Source: Episyrphus balteatus (Eukaryota; Arthropoda; Insecta; Diptera; Syrphidae). From it: 64,000 bases of DNA. Made by a program: the position numbers and the translations under genes. Under the pieces are notes generated by a model, which did no database searches, was not told the origin of the DNA, and saw nothing but the letters and a program-made list of their open reading frames with translations. This document shows positions 1 to 13,500 of the stretch, one piece after another. Positions within the stretch are counted from its first letter, which is position 1; each line of letters starts with the position of its first letter. Where the stretch lies: assembly GCF_945859705.1 (NCBI RefSeq), contig NC_079135.1, positions 38,117,679-38,181,678 on the forward strand, written 5' to 3'.

Positions 1-37
1 ATCTCAGAATAAAAGTTAAGGCTTAACTACATTCACC

Positions 38-222
38 ACTTTTTGAAAAAGTACAAAAGTGAAAATATTTTTTTTCTCGCTAGCGGGATTTTTTTGTAAA
101 AAAGAGTTAACAAATTGATTTTTGGACAGAAAAATAAGCATTCCGCATCATTTATATTAATTTTCTAGCCCGAAAAACCATACAAAAATGCGTTTGAAAA
201 TTTTCACTTTTGTACTTTTTCA
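38..222. repeat. Inverted-repeat pair at the window edge
   Basis: A stretch reading roughly gaaaaagtacaaaagtgaaa near 46-65 returns as its reverse complement near 199-222. The arms are about 25 bp with a spacer of about 135 bp. This looks like a small hairpin-type element. No coding sequence is seen. Confidence 0.5.
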
Positions 223-236
223 CTTTTTGAGCCAAT

Positions 237-958
237 GGGCCTTACTAATAATCGAATTTAAAGCTCAGTTAAATATTTATCTGAGCTTTAAATATTTCTC
301 CATACCAATAACCAATTTAATAGGCAGGTTAAGGGTTAACGCCACGTTAATTTTATAGCTGGAAAACTGAACTATAAACGCACGGTTAAATTAAAACGCA
401 CGATTTGCACTGTCATTTGACAGCAAAAAAAAAAAAAAACATTTGTCAAGTCAACCAGTTATTGCGAAAAATTAATAATATTGGCGGCAAATTATTAAAT
501 ATGTAAGTAAATGGAAAAATGTATTTGTTTATAAATATTTATCCTTTTTATTAATAAATATTCATTACTTTCAGAAAAGGCTGAAAAAGAGAACTTAAAA
601 AGAAATAGATCTGGAAATTTTCACCGTCGTACTTCACGATAGATGAACTTTTTTTGTATGCACTTTTGGCCTCCTTGTTTGGGCTCCATTTTTTTAACTT
701 TTACAACCAAAATAAAAATATATGAAGGTATGTAGGTATTTTGTAGTTATGTTTTTGTTCATTATTACATTACATGCAAAAAATGTCACTTCAATGATGT
801 CATTTTGACAACAAATGTAATAGATCTGGTAATAGAAGCACAATTAGTTAAACGCGCGTTTATTTTGATTATTAGTATACACCGAATTTAACGCGACGGT
901 AAAATTTAACCCGACGTTACTTAAACGTGTGTTTAGCGATTCATTATTGGTAAGGCCC
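237..958. mobile_element. Non-autonomous TIR element, 722 bp
   Basis: The ends are inverted copies of GGGCCTTACYAATAATG (237 inward, and 958 reading back). The three bases AAT flank both sides (234-236 and 959-961), as a 3-bp target duplication would. No transposase reading frame is visible inside. Interior sequence near both ends carries related blocks around 'aacgcacg' and 'aacgcgacg'. The superfamily is not certain; a 3-bp duplication fits PIF/Harbinger-like elements, but AAT is not their usual target. Confidence 0.65.
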
Positions 959-3139
959 AATGTAGTTAAGGCTTGAGCGCTCAACTGAGATTTTTGTCTT
1001 ACTTAAAAAATCTCTGAGCGCTCAGAGATCTCACTTGGTGGGACGCACCTATTGAATAATTTAGCTCAGACATATTTTTGTTTTGATTAAAGGCTTGACC
1101 ACACAGAAGGAAACATTCACGAATCGTGATCCTGATGAAAAGCAAAATCTCATGTAATTGTTGTAATACGTGTTAATTAATGATCTATATGGATCAATTG
1201 GGATACTAAAAAACGACTACCTTTGCATGAACAAGTAAAATAAGTTTTAAAACAAAAAAACTAAATTTCGTTGTTACTTTTGTATGGAAAAATTCGTTTA
1301 GCTTCAGCTGCGTACAAGTAAAAATGTTCTAAATTTATCAGTTCATTTAGTTTAAAAAAAAAAAAAATTTAAATCGAAAAAAAATATACGAATCACCCTA
1401 TTGTTAATCAATTTAAATTACCATTCAATCTACTACATTTGTGTAAACGTAGAATTTCCACACGTTTTTTTCTTGTCACACCCCTATTTTTATATTTTAT
1501 ACTATATTTCCCCTCAATTTTTGGCGTTTCATATATTTCCCCACTCGATTTCTACATTCGATTTTATTTTTTTTACACACCGACATGACATTTCACATCA
1601 ATGTATGTGTAAAATATAGAAAATTTCTACGAATGTTTTATGTGTGCGCGACGTTTTTTCTACACATTAGACACGGCCAGAGTAGAGTAGTCTTGAAAAT
1701 AAACTGTTTTTCGTCGCTTTCGTGCTCTCTCGCGTCGGAGTTTTTTTCGAACAAAAAAAAATAATTTTTGTTTCCTAATTAAGTTTTATAATTAAGATTA
1801 ATTGAAAAATTATAGGTGTTTTTTTTTTTTTTAATTGAATTATAATTAACACACGTTAAAAAACAAAAACCATTTCAGTATTATCCAATGAAAGTTGTAG
1901 TAGAATTTTAAGTCCAAAAAAAAAAAAAAAAATCATTGAAAAATTCGTCTCGTTTCGATGTGAAAAAGAAAAAAAAAATTCAACCATACGCAAAGAGAAA
2001 GACACGAACGAAAATACTTGGAAGGAAGCTGCTGCACCAAGCGAAGAAAAGCCAAAGAAAAGAACACGAAAATATAGGAGGCCACCATCAAAAAGAAACA
2101 CCGAAAATAATCAAAAATAAAAAAAGAGAAAAGAGTTCTTCGACGACGACCAAATCCACACATCCACACAAGAAGGAAGCAACCAACACTCGACCGTAGT
2201 AGAAACAACTCATATCGGTTTGGTCAGGCCAAAGGAGTGAAGAAAAAGGAAAAGGCTAGAGAAACAAATCAAATATTCGTTCGTTCGACGACGACAAGGA
2301 GGAGAAGTGTGTTTGTGTGTGTGCGTGTGTCTGTGTGTTGCAAGACGACATCGACACAACGAGGAACGAAAAACGTCGACATTCGACAGTGCATTTGTGA
2401 GAGAGACAAGAAGGAAACGAGGAACAAGAAAGAAAAAACCAAAAAAGAAGGGAAGCATTATGTGGGGTTAAATTTTAAATAAATTTCTATTCATAAAATA
2501 CAGCAAAAAATAATAAAAAATTAAACTTCTTGCATTGCACTGCTTTGATTTTTGATTCGAAGCGAGAAAGGCCAAATCGACGACAAGAAGAAAGCGAACC
2601 CAATAAAATTCCCAAAAACGAATACAAAAAAATTGTTGATCAAAAAGGAACAAGAAAAAGAAAAATATCGGAAAAACTTGATATTATTTTGTGCTGCTTG
2701 CTTGCTTCTTTTTGGTTCGCATAAAAGGAAGAAAATAAGAAGAAGAAAAAGAAGAGGTCAGCCAGCAGCTAGGCACTGGCAGTAGCAAGCAAGCAAAAAA
2801 AAGGCGAATTCATTTCTTCAACTACGACGGCCGAAGACGAGAAAGATTTGGATTTCTATTTCTCTGTTGGTCTCTTCAAGGGAAATTTCTTGAAGACCAA
2901 AAATAACCTGCTACATTGCAGAGCAGGGATCCACCTATCCTAGAATTTTGTTAATATTTTAAGTGTTTTTTTTTTTCTGTTCAATTCGTTTTGTCTGTAA
3001 AGAAAAAAGTAAACTGTGAAACTCGTAGTTTTGGTGTTTTTCTTTTATTTTTATTTTCCATTTTAATGATTCTTTGAAATTCGGCCCCAAATTTGTTGTT
3101 AAGTGGGGGCAACAACTCACAAAAAAAAACGACGACAAA
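959..3139 (+). promoter_or_regulatory. Upstream region and probable 5' UTR of the unnamed gene
   Basis: No convincing coding sequence is present; short open frames in both strands come from purine-rich or pyrimidine-rich composition. From about 1900 to 2900 the plus strand is strongly purine-rich (GAA/AAG runs), with a GT-rich microsatellite near 2309-2340, as is often seen in long fly 5' leaders. The transcription start cannot be fixed. Several upstream ATGs precede the chosen start at 3140. Confidence 0.4.
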
Positions 3140-6100
3140 ATGTCGTGTATTTCAAGTAACTTTAGTTCATTCTTCCTGGACTCTTTAAACGATCCATCGG
3201 AATTTGCCAAGTATTTAAGCAATGGCGAAAATAAAGTCCAATCTTTTGATGATTTTCAAGGATTTGGTGGAAGTAGCAGCAATGGCAGCTATAGCAACAG
3301 CTCTGCCAGTCTTGGTGGTGTAAATGGTGATAGTCCGATGTATGTGAATGGCGAACAACAACAACAACATTTAGGGAATCAACAAATCTATTCGGGTGGT
3401 GTTAATAGCCATCACCATGGTTATCACCATCATAATCATCATCACCACCATCAACAGCAACAAAACAATTCACCACAGACATTTAGTCATCAACAACAAC
3501 AGTTGACAACTGCTGGACGATGGAGCAGTTTACAGAATAATCAAGCTACTCCTGGTAATACTCCTTCAAATGGTGGTCATGCTTCACACACAGCAGCAGA
3601 TCATAGTAGCAATCATCACCATCATCATCATCATAATAATAATCCTCATGCGTCGCAACAACAACAAGCGACACATAACCCACAATCCACTTCCAATAAC
3701 ACTACTCAACAACAACAACATCATAATCATCATTTTGATGGTTCCTTTGAATTCTTAAAATATCTACGCCATTCTGGTGATTATGGAGAAGATTCATCCC
3801 AATCGAATTCAACACCTGCCCCGCCGGCGGCAACAAACTCATGCTCCTCCAATAGTAATTTAATTGATTTAGATAGTAGTACATCAATGACACCACATAG
3901 CCATCGTACTGGTACACCTTTGGCTGTAGTTGCTGCAGCAGCAGCAGCTACAGTAACTCCATTGAACCGTTCCTCGCTGGACATCGACACTTTTGACCAC
4001 GATTCCAAGCACAATTTGTTCGATTTGCAACACCAGACAAGTAACAATTCAAATGAGTCTTCCTGTGACCCGATGGGCGCCTTTGCTGGTGTCCATTTAA
4101 ATGCTAGTAATTCGAATATATCATCCGAATCGGCAGGCAGTGATAATTCGAATAATAATAATAATAATCAAAGCAATGCTTCCAAACCGTTGGTTAATTT
4201 TAGTATTAAGGATAGCTTTGATGTTCATCCGGCACACAAGGTCGAAGAGGGCATCTTTCAGCATATGAATAAGTTGCCAGTGAAGAAAAAGGATACGCTG
4301 AAGCAATTGGGTGTGAGATTTACAGGACAAATGACTTTGGCTGACAAATCGATAGTGGTGGAGAATTTTATTAAATTTTGCAAAGTATGTGGCATAATGA
4401 GAAAAATTTTATATTTATATATGAGTAGTTAGTACATACATATTTTCTTTTTATTTTAATCTCAACCTAACCCCCATCTCTTGATATTATAAATATACAC
4501 CAAACACCACCTCATCAAACCTCATCCCAATTTCCTCATTTCTCATTCCACACTCCCCAACAACAAAACCCATCCCATACTATACCCATTCCCAATGTGA
4601 AAACGAACGCGCCACCACCCTCCTTTAACCACCCTCTCATCTCACTCTCCCTCCTTAAGCCACATTAAGCATTTGCTCTACATACATACGTCTTGAGAAT
4701 TATGTAAACATGAAATAAAATTTGTATGTTTCATATTTCATGTGAGACTCGAGATACATGTTCACACAAAATATCGATTTTCAAAAGAGTGTATGTTCAT
4801 GTGGAAAATGCGTTTTAGAGTGAATTTTTTTGCTTTATTTTTCATTTATTTATTTTTTAATTAATTTTAATTATTTAAAATTTTTGATTTTAAAATGTTT
4901 TATTTTTTGTTTGTTATTTCAGCAATATGATGTGACTGATCATCGACCGTTTTTGGCCCTTAACCAAAGCGGTATGAATAAGCCGGAGCAAATAAAATTT
5001 GCTAGATACTTGGGACAAGGGCTGCCATCGTTTACACTATTTTGCATTTATAGTAATTTCAAAAATCTATTTTGCACCAAGCGAACTGAGACGTAGGTTT
5101 TATTTTTTTTTTTGTTTTTTTCGAACTCTTGTTGTTTTATTTTTATTTTTTTTTTTTTTATTTTAGATATGAAAAAGATGGCTATAATTTACAATATATT
5201 TTGGATAAGACCAAAAGCTTCCTATCGAAGGCAACTGCTGGTGAGTTAAAATTTATATATTTTTATTTTTTAAATGCATGCATTTTGTTTTTTATTATTA
5301 CTTAAATCAGGTTTGCAAATTTTGTTTCAATTTTAAAGTTTAATTTGAAAAAAAGATAAAAAAATGTAATGCATGGCTTCTTAAGGGTAGATAAAGTAGG
5401 TGTTAATGAAGTAATTTTCTAATAAATTATTTATAAATTGAATTTTAAACGAAATTTAAGTATTGATTTCTTTTGTATTGTTAAGGAGTTTAAATTAATG
5501 TATATTTGTTTTTGCAATTTTGGAGGAAAAATGAAACATCTTGTACAAATTATGAAGTAATGAAATTACACACAAACTGATAACATAATCCTCAAAATAA
5601 AGATTAGAATTTTTTTTGTAATTTTTATCAATTTGGGATTTAGTTTTGGGAGTTTTTTATACAAAAAAAATGAAAAATTTTAAAACTACAAAAAATTTTT
5701 CAAATAAAAAGATAGGTTGGAACATATTAAAAAACACGCAAAATTTAGATACGAAGTATCTTCCGGTTTTCCATTGACTATTTTGTTATCATTTGTTTCA
5801 GATACTTCTTTAAGATTTTGCGTTATAGACAAGTGTAGTTTTTAATTTTCACATGTTTCTAAAAACTAACTCTCTCCTGCCAAGGACAAGGGTATTTAAA
5901 ACTTTTGTTGTAAGGGATATACAGGGATACAATGACCGAAGAAATAAAAAAAGAGAACGGAATGCAATTTATTAAATAAAAACGAAATTATCACCAAATT
6001 ATCTTCGTATGCTTCTATGATCACATTTCAAAAGGAGCTAAATGAACTCTCTACTTCTACAACACACTAGACAGTTTTGAAGAAATTTGGAATTCACATC

Positions 6101-9100
6101 GGGTTTCATTATAGCATTAATTCTCTTCACAGTTTTGAATTAAAAAAATTATAATTATGCAAACACTTGGCATGTTATCAAAGTATCGTAGGATTTTTAT
6201 CATTGAAATTTTTTAAACCGTAGAAACCATTGATTTACAGCCCTTTATCTCTTCAAGTTCTAGCTTACAGATACATATAAACTAGTATGATAGGCAGAAC
6301 TTTTTGAGGAGTGAGTTTGGGAAATTTCTCGAAAAACAAAGCGCTCATTTACTTGAACACTGTCACAACTCAAAAAAACTTGTATTTCAGGAAACGATTT
6401 TTAAGCACCGATCGATTTTTGTATGTAAAAACTAGTGCTCGTTCTCCGCCAATCCTTAAAGCTAAGAAATGACTTTTTGCAGGGTTAAAGATTGCTTTAT
6501 TCCGATTACTTCTGCTTTAATATGTAACTCAAAATTCGTGATTTTTTAGTTATGACAGTATTCCAATAAATGAGCGATATGTTTAAGATAAAAAGCAACT
6601 TTCCTCTTGTTGCTGGTAACATTCCAGTGAATGTTCTTGCTCATTTCACGATTTAAAAGCGGAAAACGATTTAAGTCGGGAGGATTAGAACTTTGCAAGT
6701 GCTGCACTATCTGGAACACAAGAACAAACAAAAAAATAAATATAGGCAATGCATTCATTTTTATATTCAAATTGCTTTCTTTTCTAGTAGTGCCCCGAAA
6801 GAGGTTTACCAAGTTTCCATAATAACTTCTACTTCTTTTCTTATTGCCTTAGTTTTAATATTGTTCTTTTATGCATTTTTAATTACTTTTGCTAGTAATT
6901 AGATTTTTTTCCTGCAGTCAAGCTTTAAAGGTACATAATTTCAAAATTCAACGTTTTTGATATGTGATATTTTACTACTCAAAGGAGTAAAATTTGTACT
7001 GAGGCACCTAAGAAGTGATAAACACATCATTTCCTGTTTTGCAACAATATTTTCACTGGGCATTATTGTATTCTTTGTCATTGGTTCGATATTACTTCCT
7101 TTCTTTTCTTTTATCAACTAAATCGAAAAAATCTTTGCATAAAAACCCTAAACAAAAAACAAAAGCAAGAGTGTTGTACTGTACAAAAAAGAAGAGTACA
7201 ACAGTAAAGTATTGTGATTTTTTTTTAGGTTTCGATGGCTTAATTGAAAGATGATAATACCTAGTTACTGGATTGGTACAAAAAAGTAGTCTAATATCAT
7301 ACTTTTATTTTTTTTTATCGAGAAAAGGACTGAAATTCACATTTTTTTTTTTTTTTTTTTTTGGAAAAAGAAACTTTTTTTTATGTGGCCATAATTTTGA
7401 AAAAAAGATTTAAAAAATGTTAATCCAGAAAGTGTTTGTTTTTTGGCTTAGAAGAAAAAGTATGTTCTATAAAAAGTTATTTCCTCAGTTGTCCTACTTT
7501 TTTTTGGTGGTCATAGGCAGTGTATTTTACTTACTTGTTGTAACATCAGAGTAACACATTATTTTTGCTATTTATTATTTTGGAATATAACTTTTTGCTA
7601 TTCATATTTGTTAGTTGTCATGTTTTTGACACGATAAAACTGAAAAAAAAACATTTTTTAATATTAATTTTCGTAGCTTGGGTTAGAAAGGGTTAAAAAA
7701 ATTTAAGAGTTTTCTTAAAATATTTGATGATAGCTGGATTATCTCTTTTTTATTTTTCTAATATTTCAAAATTCAATTAATGAAGTCTTGAACCGAAACG
7801 TCGACGAAAAATTAGAATAAAGAACAATTATTTATAAAAAAAGGTCACGAAGATAAAAATAATTTATTTTTTGCTTTCTAAATATCAACTTCTGTGTGTT
7901 TTGGCTCTTTTGCTCTTTACCCTCATAAGCATGTTCATCAGCATGTTGCCTGTTTGTCTCTACCTTTAAGTCATTGTCTTACCAAACCCTGCGTCGATAA
8001 AAACTCAATGCGGTACTTATTCAAGTGAAGCTTTTATAGACCATAAATGCAGAACATTTGTATTTCATTAGAATTTCCAGGGTTTGATAAGTACCCCTTA
8101 GAACATCATAATAACCTTGTTTTCCTTTGGCTTTTTTTGTCGCAATGAAAACATTTTTGACATTTACTTTTTTTTTTGTAATAATCAAAGACTTAACTTC
8201 ATTTTGAAGTGTATTTTTCTCTTTTTTATTTCTTTTTTAAAATTTTTGCTTTTAATGTAGATTATTTACAATTTTTGTTATATTTTTATGTAGCGTAAGT
8301 TTGCAATATTGTTTTAAGTTGTTACACATTTGTTAATAAAGTATTTGGTTTTATTTTGATAAAATAAAGTTCTCCTGAAGAAGACAGCAACCCCTGTCGA
8401 AACATCGGGAAAAGCTAATGTTTACTTAATTGTTTCATTGCTACAACGATTGCGACCAAAAAGCCAAAGAAAAACACGATTTTAATCTTCTCCACTTTTT
8501 CGATTATTAACTCTTAATTAGTCAATAAATCATCTTTAATAACATCATATATAAAAACTTCATATAAACTAGAATTACAATATATAACTCGTAGTTATTA
8601 TCAGTATCAATTCAATCATTATCATTAATTCTTTAAATCTTTGGCCCGCAATTTAAGGGATCCGACCGAATGAGAGACATTCGGTGTTAAGTAAAAGAGG
8701 TTTAGTTAAAAACTATGAATTCCAGAAGTTGAGATTTAAGTTTGAGTAATATAAGTTCTACTCGCGTATCATGTAAACGACGCCTTTTTTGTATTTTTTC
8801 TATGAAAGGGTTCCTCTTTTTTATGTTTTTCAATGGACGATCAATCCAACCACTGCATTTCAGAGTGTCACACTTCTTAAAATTTTGACACACAGAAATC
8901 TCTCTGAAAAATCTGTTCTGAGTTAACTCACAATTTTTACTTGCGATATAGGTACTATATATCAAGTTATGCATTCGTACAAAAAAAAAAAGTTGAGATA
9001 ACATTTTTCCATGACATTACGATGGTAGACAACGCCAAAAAAGTGGGTCCCGGAAGTCCGTCTGTCTGTCTGTCAGTCTGTCTGTATAAGGAGCTACAGC

Positions 9101-10519
9101 CTAAACGGATGGACCGATTAATGTCAAACTTGGTATGTAGCGTTATTTGGCGACTCTCCAGAGGGGTTTTTGGAATTAATTTTTTTGGACCAAAAATAAC
9201 GGTACTTGTCATATAACGATTTTAGTAAAATTGAAATATCTCAAAAACGGCTCCAACGATTTTGTTTAAAAAATTCAAGTGCTAGTTTTAAGCTAAGGTC
9301 TATCTTTCAATGAAAAAATTTTTTTTTTGAAAACCATTATTAACGGTACCTGCCATAGAACCGTTTTTTTTCAAATCCGATTATCTTCGAAAGTGCTTGT
9401 TCGATTTCAACGAAACTTTTTGTGAAGAAGCATTTATATAATTTAAATACAAACCAAAAATAAAAATTCCAAAAAAATGATTTTTGGATTTTTAAAAAAA
9501 TTTTGAAAAATCAAATTTTGGAACACGGGACAATGAATTTTTTTGAAATTTAGTTTTTAGATGTTGATTAGTGATTTCTACAAAATGGCATACCAATTTT
9601 ATTTTAAAACTTTTTTTCCAAAAAATTATTTATAAAAAATTAGTTTAAAAAAAAACGGCTCTAACGATTTTGAAAATTTTTTTTCTAAAAATGCATGTTA
9701 ACATAAAAATCAAAACTGCATACTTGTTTTGGAGGGCAATTTAATTTCAGATTTTATTTAATTTTTTTTTTTAAACGAATTTTATTTTTTTTTTTCAAAT
9801 TTCTATATAAAAAGTCTTAAAAATTTAAGCAACTTTAACTCTAAGAGCAAGTTCGTGCGACCCAGTCGTGCATTTTATTTTTTAAACTTGAATGTTAAAC
9901 TATAGAAACGTATTTTTAAGAGCATAACTTTGTAAAGCCAATTTTGAAATAGATATTGCTTTCAACAAGCTAATTTGTAAGTTTAATCGTTTTTTGTAAC
10001 ATGTAATTAGTTTCTTACAGTTCTGTTGAAAGAAGTTCTATTTAAAAATATCATCAATTTGATATGCATACCGTAATTTATTTAGTTTCTTTGTAAGTTA
10101 ATTCTTAACAACTCATTACATAAATTATAATATTCTGTTTTAATTTCGTATTTTTATTGTTGATTCTTATTCGAGAGCCCCTATTGCATTTCCATCAAAC
10201 CCACTTAATTAGCAATAGTACTAATAAAATAGACCAACCCAATGTATTGCTATCACATTAAGGTGTGTGTGTGGCACTGTAGTTCGTTCGTTAAAATTAT
10301 GTAGTTATTTCTAATATACATAAATCAATACGGTTGTGGTGTAGTAGCGAACCTGAATATTAGTCAATAAAATAACAAAAAAAAAAAAAAACATTGAGTT
10401 TTTAGCAGATATGAAACGCAAATGTTTTCTCTTACACAGGCAATACTGTGATTAACCCAACTCCAAACACACCACAAGCTACAGAGCCTGCGAATTTAAA
10501 TGCAATCCAGAACTATTGA
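3140..10519 (+). CDS. Same gene, short form with one domain copy and an alternative last exon (522 aa)
   Basis: Exons 3140-4384, 4923-5092 and 5167-5240 join an alternative terminal exon at 10440-10519. That exon has a good acceptor (ttttctcttacacag) and enters in the required phase 1. It adds 26 residues (GNTVINPTPN...NAIQNY) and then stops at TGA 10517-10519, for 1569 nt in total. An AATAAA-type signal lies at about 10735. The short tail rich in N, T and P keeps a single domain copy. The two products would therefore differ in domain number and C-terminus. The exon is predicted from splice signals and phase only, without transcript evidence. Confidence 0.65.
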
Positions 10520-13500
10520 CCAGAAGAAAACGGCACTTTGAATATTTAAAATCACAAAACAAAAACCATTGTGCTTTATTTCTTTTAGATTTTTTTTTTT
10601 AATTTAAGTTTTATATCAATTATAGACACGTGTTAACTTAGTAAATATACACAAAATATATAAACAAATTATACACACATGAATTGGTTATTTTAGAGTG
10701 TCTCTTTTAAGTCTATTTTTGTCTTTATGAACCCAATAAATAAGTATTTAAAATTTGTTAATTAAGAAATCAACGAAATAGTTGATCAATTAATTTGGAA
10801 ATTTATAAAATATTTAGTATGTAATTGTTTAATGGTTGACATATAATTCTTGAATGAATGTTTTAATAACAGTGGAAGAAATTTCACTGTGACCTTTTGG
10901 TCAATTCTTTGCAGGATATTTCTTTTTACATCTTTGCCTCCAAGTTAGTTCAATAGCCTAGAAATTAGCTTCCAAGGATTGTTTCTTTTGGTCTTCTTTT
11001 CATTTTTGATCATGTTTTCTCCTTGATCCCAGTAAATATTTTGTTTTTTTTTTTTGCCAAGTTCATTAAACTTATCCAATTCCATATTACGAGGGTGGGT
11101 CTAAAAGTTCGCGGAATGAAAAAGTTGGAGAAGCAATGGAGGAATTTTTTTTTTACCTCATGTTGTTTGGACACTAATTAGAGAAAATTATGCCAAGTTT
11201 GGTTTAAAAAGGGCATTAATTTTATTGAGCTTTCCTTAAGTTAGCAAGTGAATCCGAGAGACAAAATTAAATTATTGATAAAATTTATTTCGTAGCTGTG
11301 ATCAAGTTCTTGACTAGGTAAGGACAAACCATTGGAGATTGTTTTGATGATACGTCAATTGCTTAAAAGCAATGGTGTATTATGTAGCATTGTCGGTTTA
11401 AATAAAGCAGAGGGTTAATTGAAGATGATGTTTTTCCGGAAATATTATGACTTTAAGTTTTTGGGATACTGAACGGATTTCCCTAATCGATTATAAAGAA
11501 TAGGCCGTCAATGTAACCGTTGAATACTACGCAACCGTTTCTGTAGACAAAAGACAAAATTGAATCTGCTTTTCCAAGTCTTCAATTCCACTTCAAAACT
11601 CAGATTTGACAATTCTGATTATGCACTTAGGAGCAAAAAAACGGAATCAAATAAATTATTTATATTAAAAACAAAAATTGCAATGGATAAAATAATGTTT
11701 CTTCAAGTCTCATGGTCTCATTTAAAAGCTTGGATTTTTTTACTTTGAATTGTTGGTAAAAACATAAAAATGCATACGATAGTATCATCGCTATCTCGTC
11801 GCCTGAGAATTGTTTTGTCGTATACGCCAATTTTGGAATTTTGGGAAATCGCATTTTAAGGTTTGAGCTTCTATAAAAAAAAAACTGGCCGATAGATTTT
11901 TTTCAATTTTTAATAGAATATTTTGTGCGATATCTTCTTTATATTTATGTTGTCAAAATTGTCACATCTAATTTGGCTTTCAAATTATCGGGGTTTTTAC
12001 CCAAAATCAGTTTGTCGTAAACGCCACCAAAATCAACTTTTTTTCCATCCCATACACGTACGACATTCCAATACCAAGACATAAATAAAAAAGTAAATTT
12101 TCAATTTTCACAGTTCGTTTTTATTTATTAATTAAACATTTAAAAAATAGTTTCTTATTACATAGTAGTAAAATAAATAGATTAAAAACAAAGAATAAAA
12201 CAATAAATATGACCATAAACATGAAAAAAAAATAAAACAAAAAAAAATTTAACAAAAACTAAAAGCCATTCTATGACTATGAAACATGAAAGAAACAACA
12301 AATAAAACAATAAAACCGCGACTTTTTTTCACTTCAAGACAGCGCTCTTGAACCAAGCGCCGCCCGCGACCGACGGTCGACTTGTTGTTCTTTTGTGCTC
12401 GATACAAGATCAATAAGTGATAAGTGTACAGCAATAAAACAATAAAACAGCGACCTTTTTTTCGCGAAGAACAATGGCGCCTTAAAAAAATAATTTTCGA
12501 CCAGCAGGTGTTTTTGCGAGCGGGTGCAATAACAAAACTCACAGCAACCCTTTTTCGCTTCGTTCACGACAGCGCGCGTGAACAAAGAGGCGACTTGTTG
12601 ATCTTGTGTGATCGATACAAGAGCAATAAAACAATAAAACAGCGAAATTTTTTCACTTCACTTCGTTGAAGACAGCGCTCGTGAACGAAGCGACAAGATC
12701 AATAAGTGTACAAAAATAAAACAATAAAACCGCAACCTTTTTTCACTTCTTTTGAGACTTGTCGACTTGTTGATCTTGTGTTTTTGATAGAAGATCAACA
12801 AGTGTACACATTTATGAGCCACACCCACTTCCATATTGTGTCAGATCGGTTCTTGCAACCGAGGATGAGGTCAAGATACTTGCGGCAGGAACAAACGACA
12901 AGAACCATTAATTAAACACAACATTTGAGATGTCTCTGAAATGCACTTTTTTCTTCCTTGCACCTCTAGGAATAAAGCAAAACCTCAAGTAGCGCAGAGC
13001 TTAATGCAGCCCATAGTTTTTAAAGTCGTTGTCCCTATAGCACATGAAGTCCTTATTTTCAATAAATACTTTTCTAGTAGGTATATTATATCTGTTTATA
13101 TTCTATTTCGGATATATACCTACTTTTACATACATGTAAGAAAAAACAATTTTAAAATTTCTTTCGAAATTTTCTACCTATCGGTTTTGTACGACGTACG
13201 ACAAACCAATACTGAAGAAAAAAAAGCTGAAAAATACATAGAATTTTTGTCGTAAACGCCAAAAGTTGTCGCTTACGACAAACCAACGCTAATCCAATGC
13301 TTATTTTGTGGATATACGACAAAATGCACACTAACTATCTCAGTAACCGTAAACGATAGGACAAATCTGATAACAGAAATGAAAAGAGAACGTTCTAAAA
13401 CCTATTACTACATATCCAGTTTAAAAAAGTGCATTTTGGCGTTTACGACAAAACAACTCTCGGGCGACGATTCTGTCAATATATTGCACTTCCTTTTTTT

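Larger units (their letters stand above)
5241..10439 (+). other. Intron 3 of the unnamed gene
   Basis: This is AT-rich intronic sequence with homopolymer runs. It holds one dispersed repeat (8942-9645) and two short hammerhead-like motifs (near 7780 and 8375). Small open frames, for example around 6550-7250, have no codon signal or recognisable domain and are left out. Confidence 0.6.

Noticed and set aside
1401..2785. Several 60-90 codon frames on both strands upstream of the unnamed gene
   Set aside because: Their composition follows simple purine or pyrimidine runs, no domains are visible, and they overlap each other.
3074..3139. In-frame extension upstream of the chosen ATG of the unnamed gene
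   Set aside because: It would start at TTG; the ATG at 3140 has a good AAA context and is the first ATG in this frame after the upstream stop.
3570..4330. Opposite-strand and alternate-frame ORFs over the first exon
   Set aside because: Shadows of the His/Gln/Asn-rich coding frame.
9060..9090. CTGT-rich run considered as an isolated microsatellite
   Set aside because: The same run with the same flanks occurs at 52095, so it is part of a dispersed repeat.
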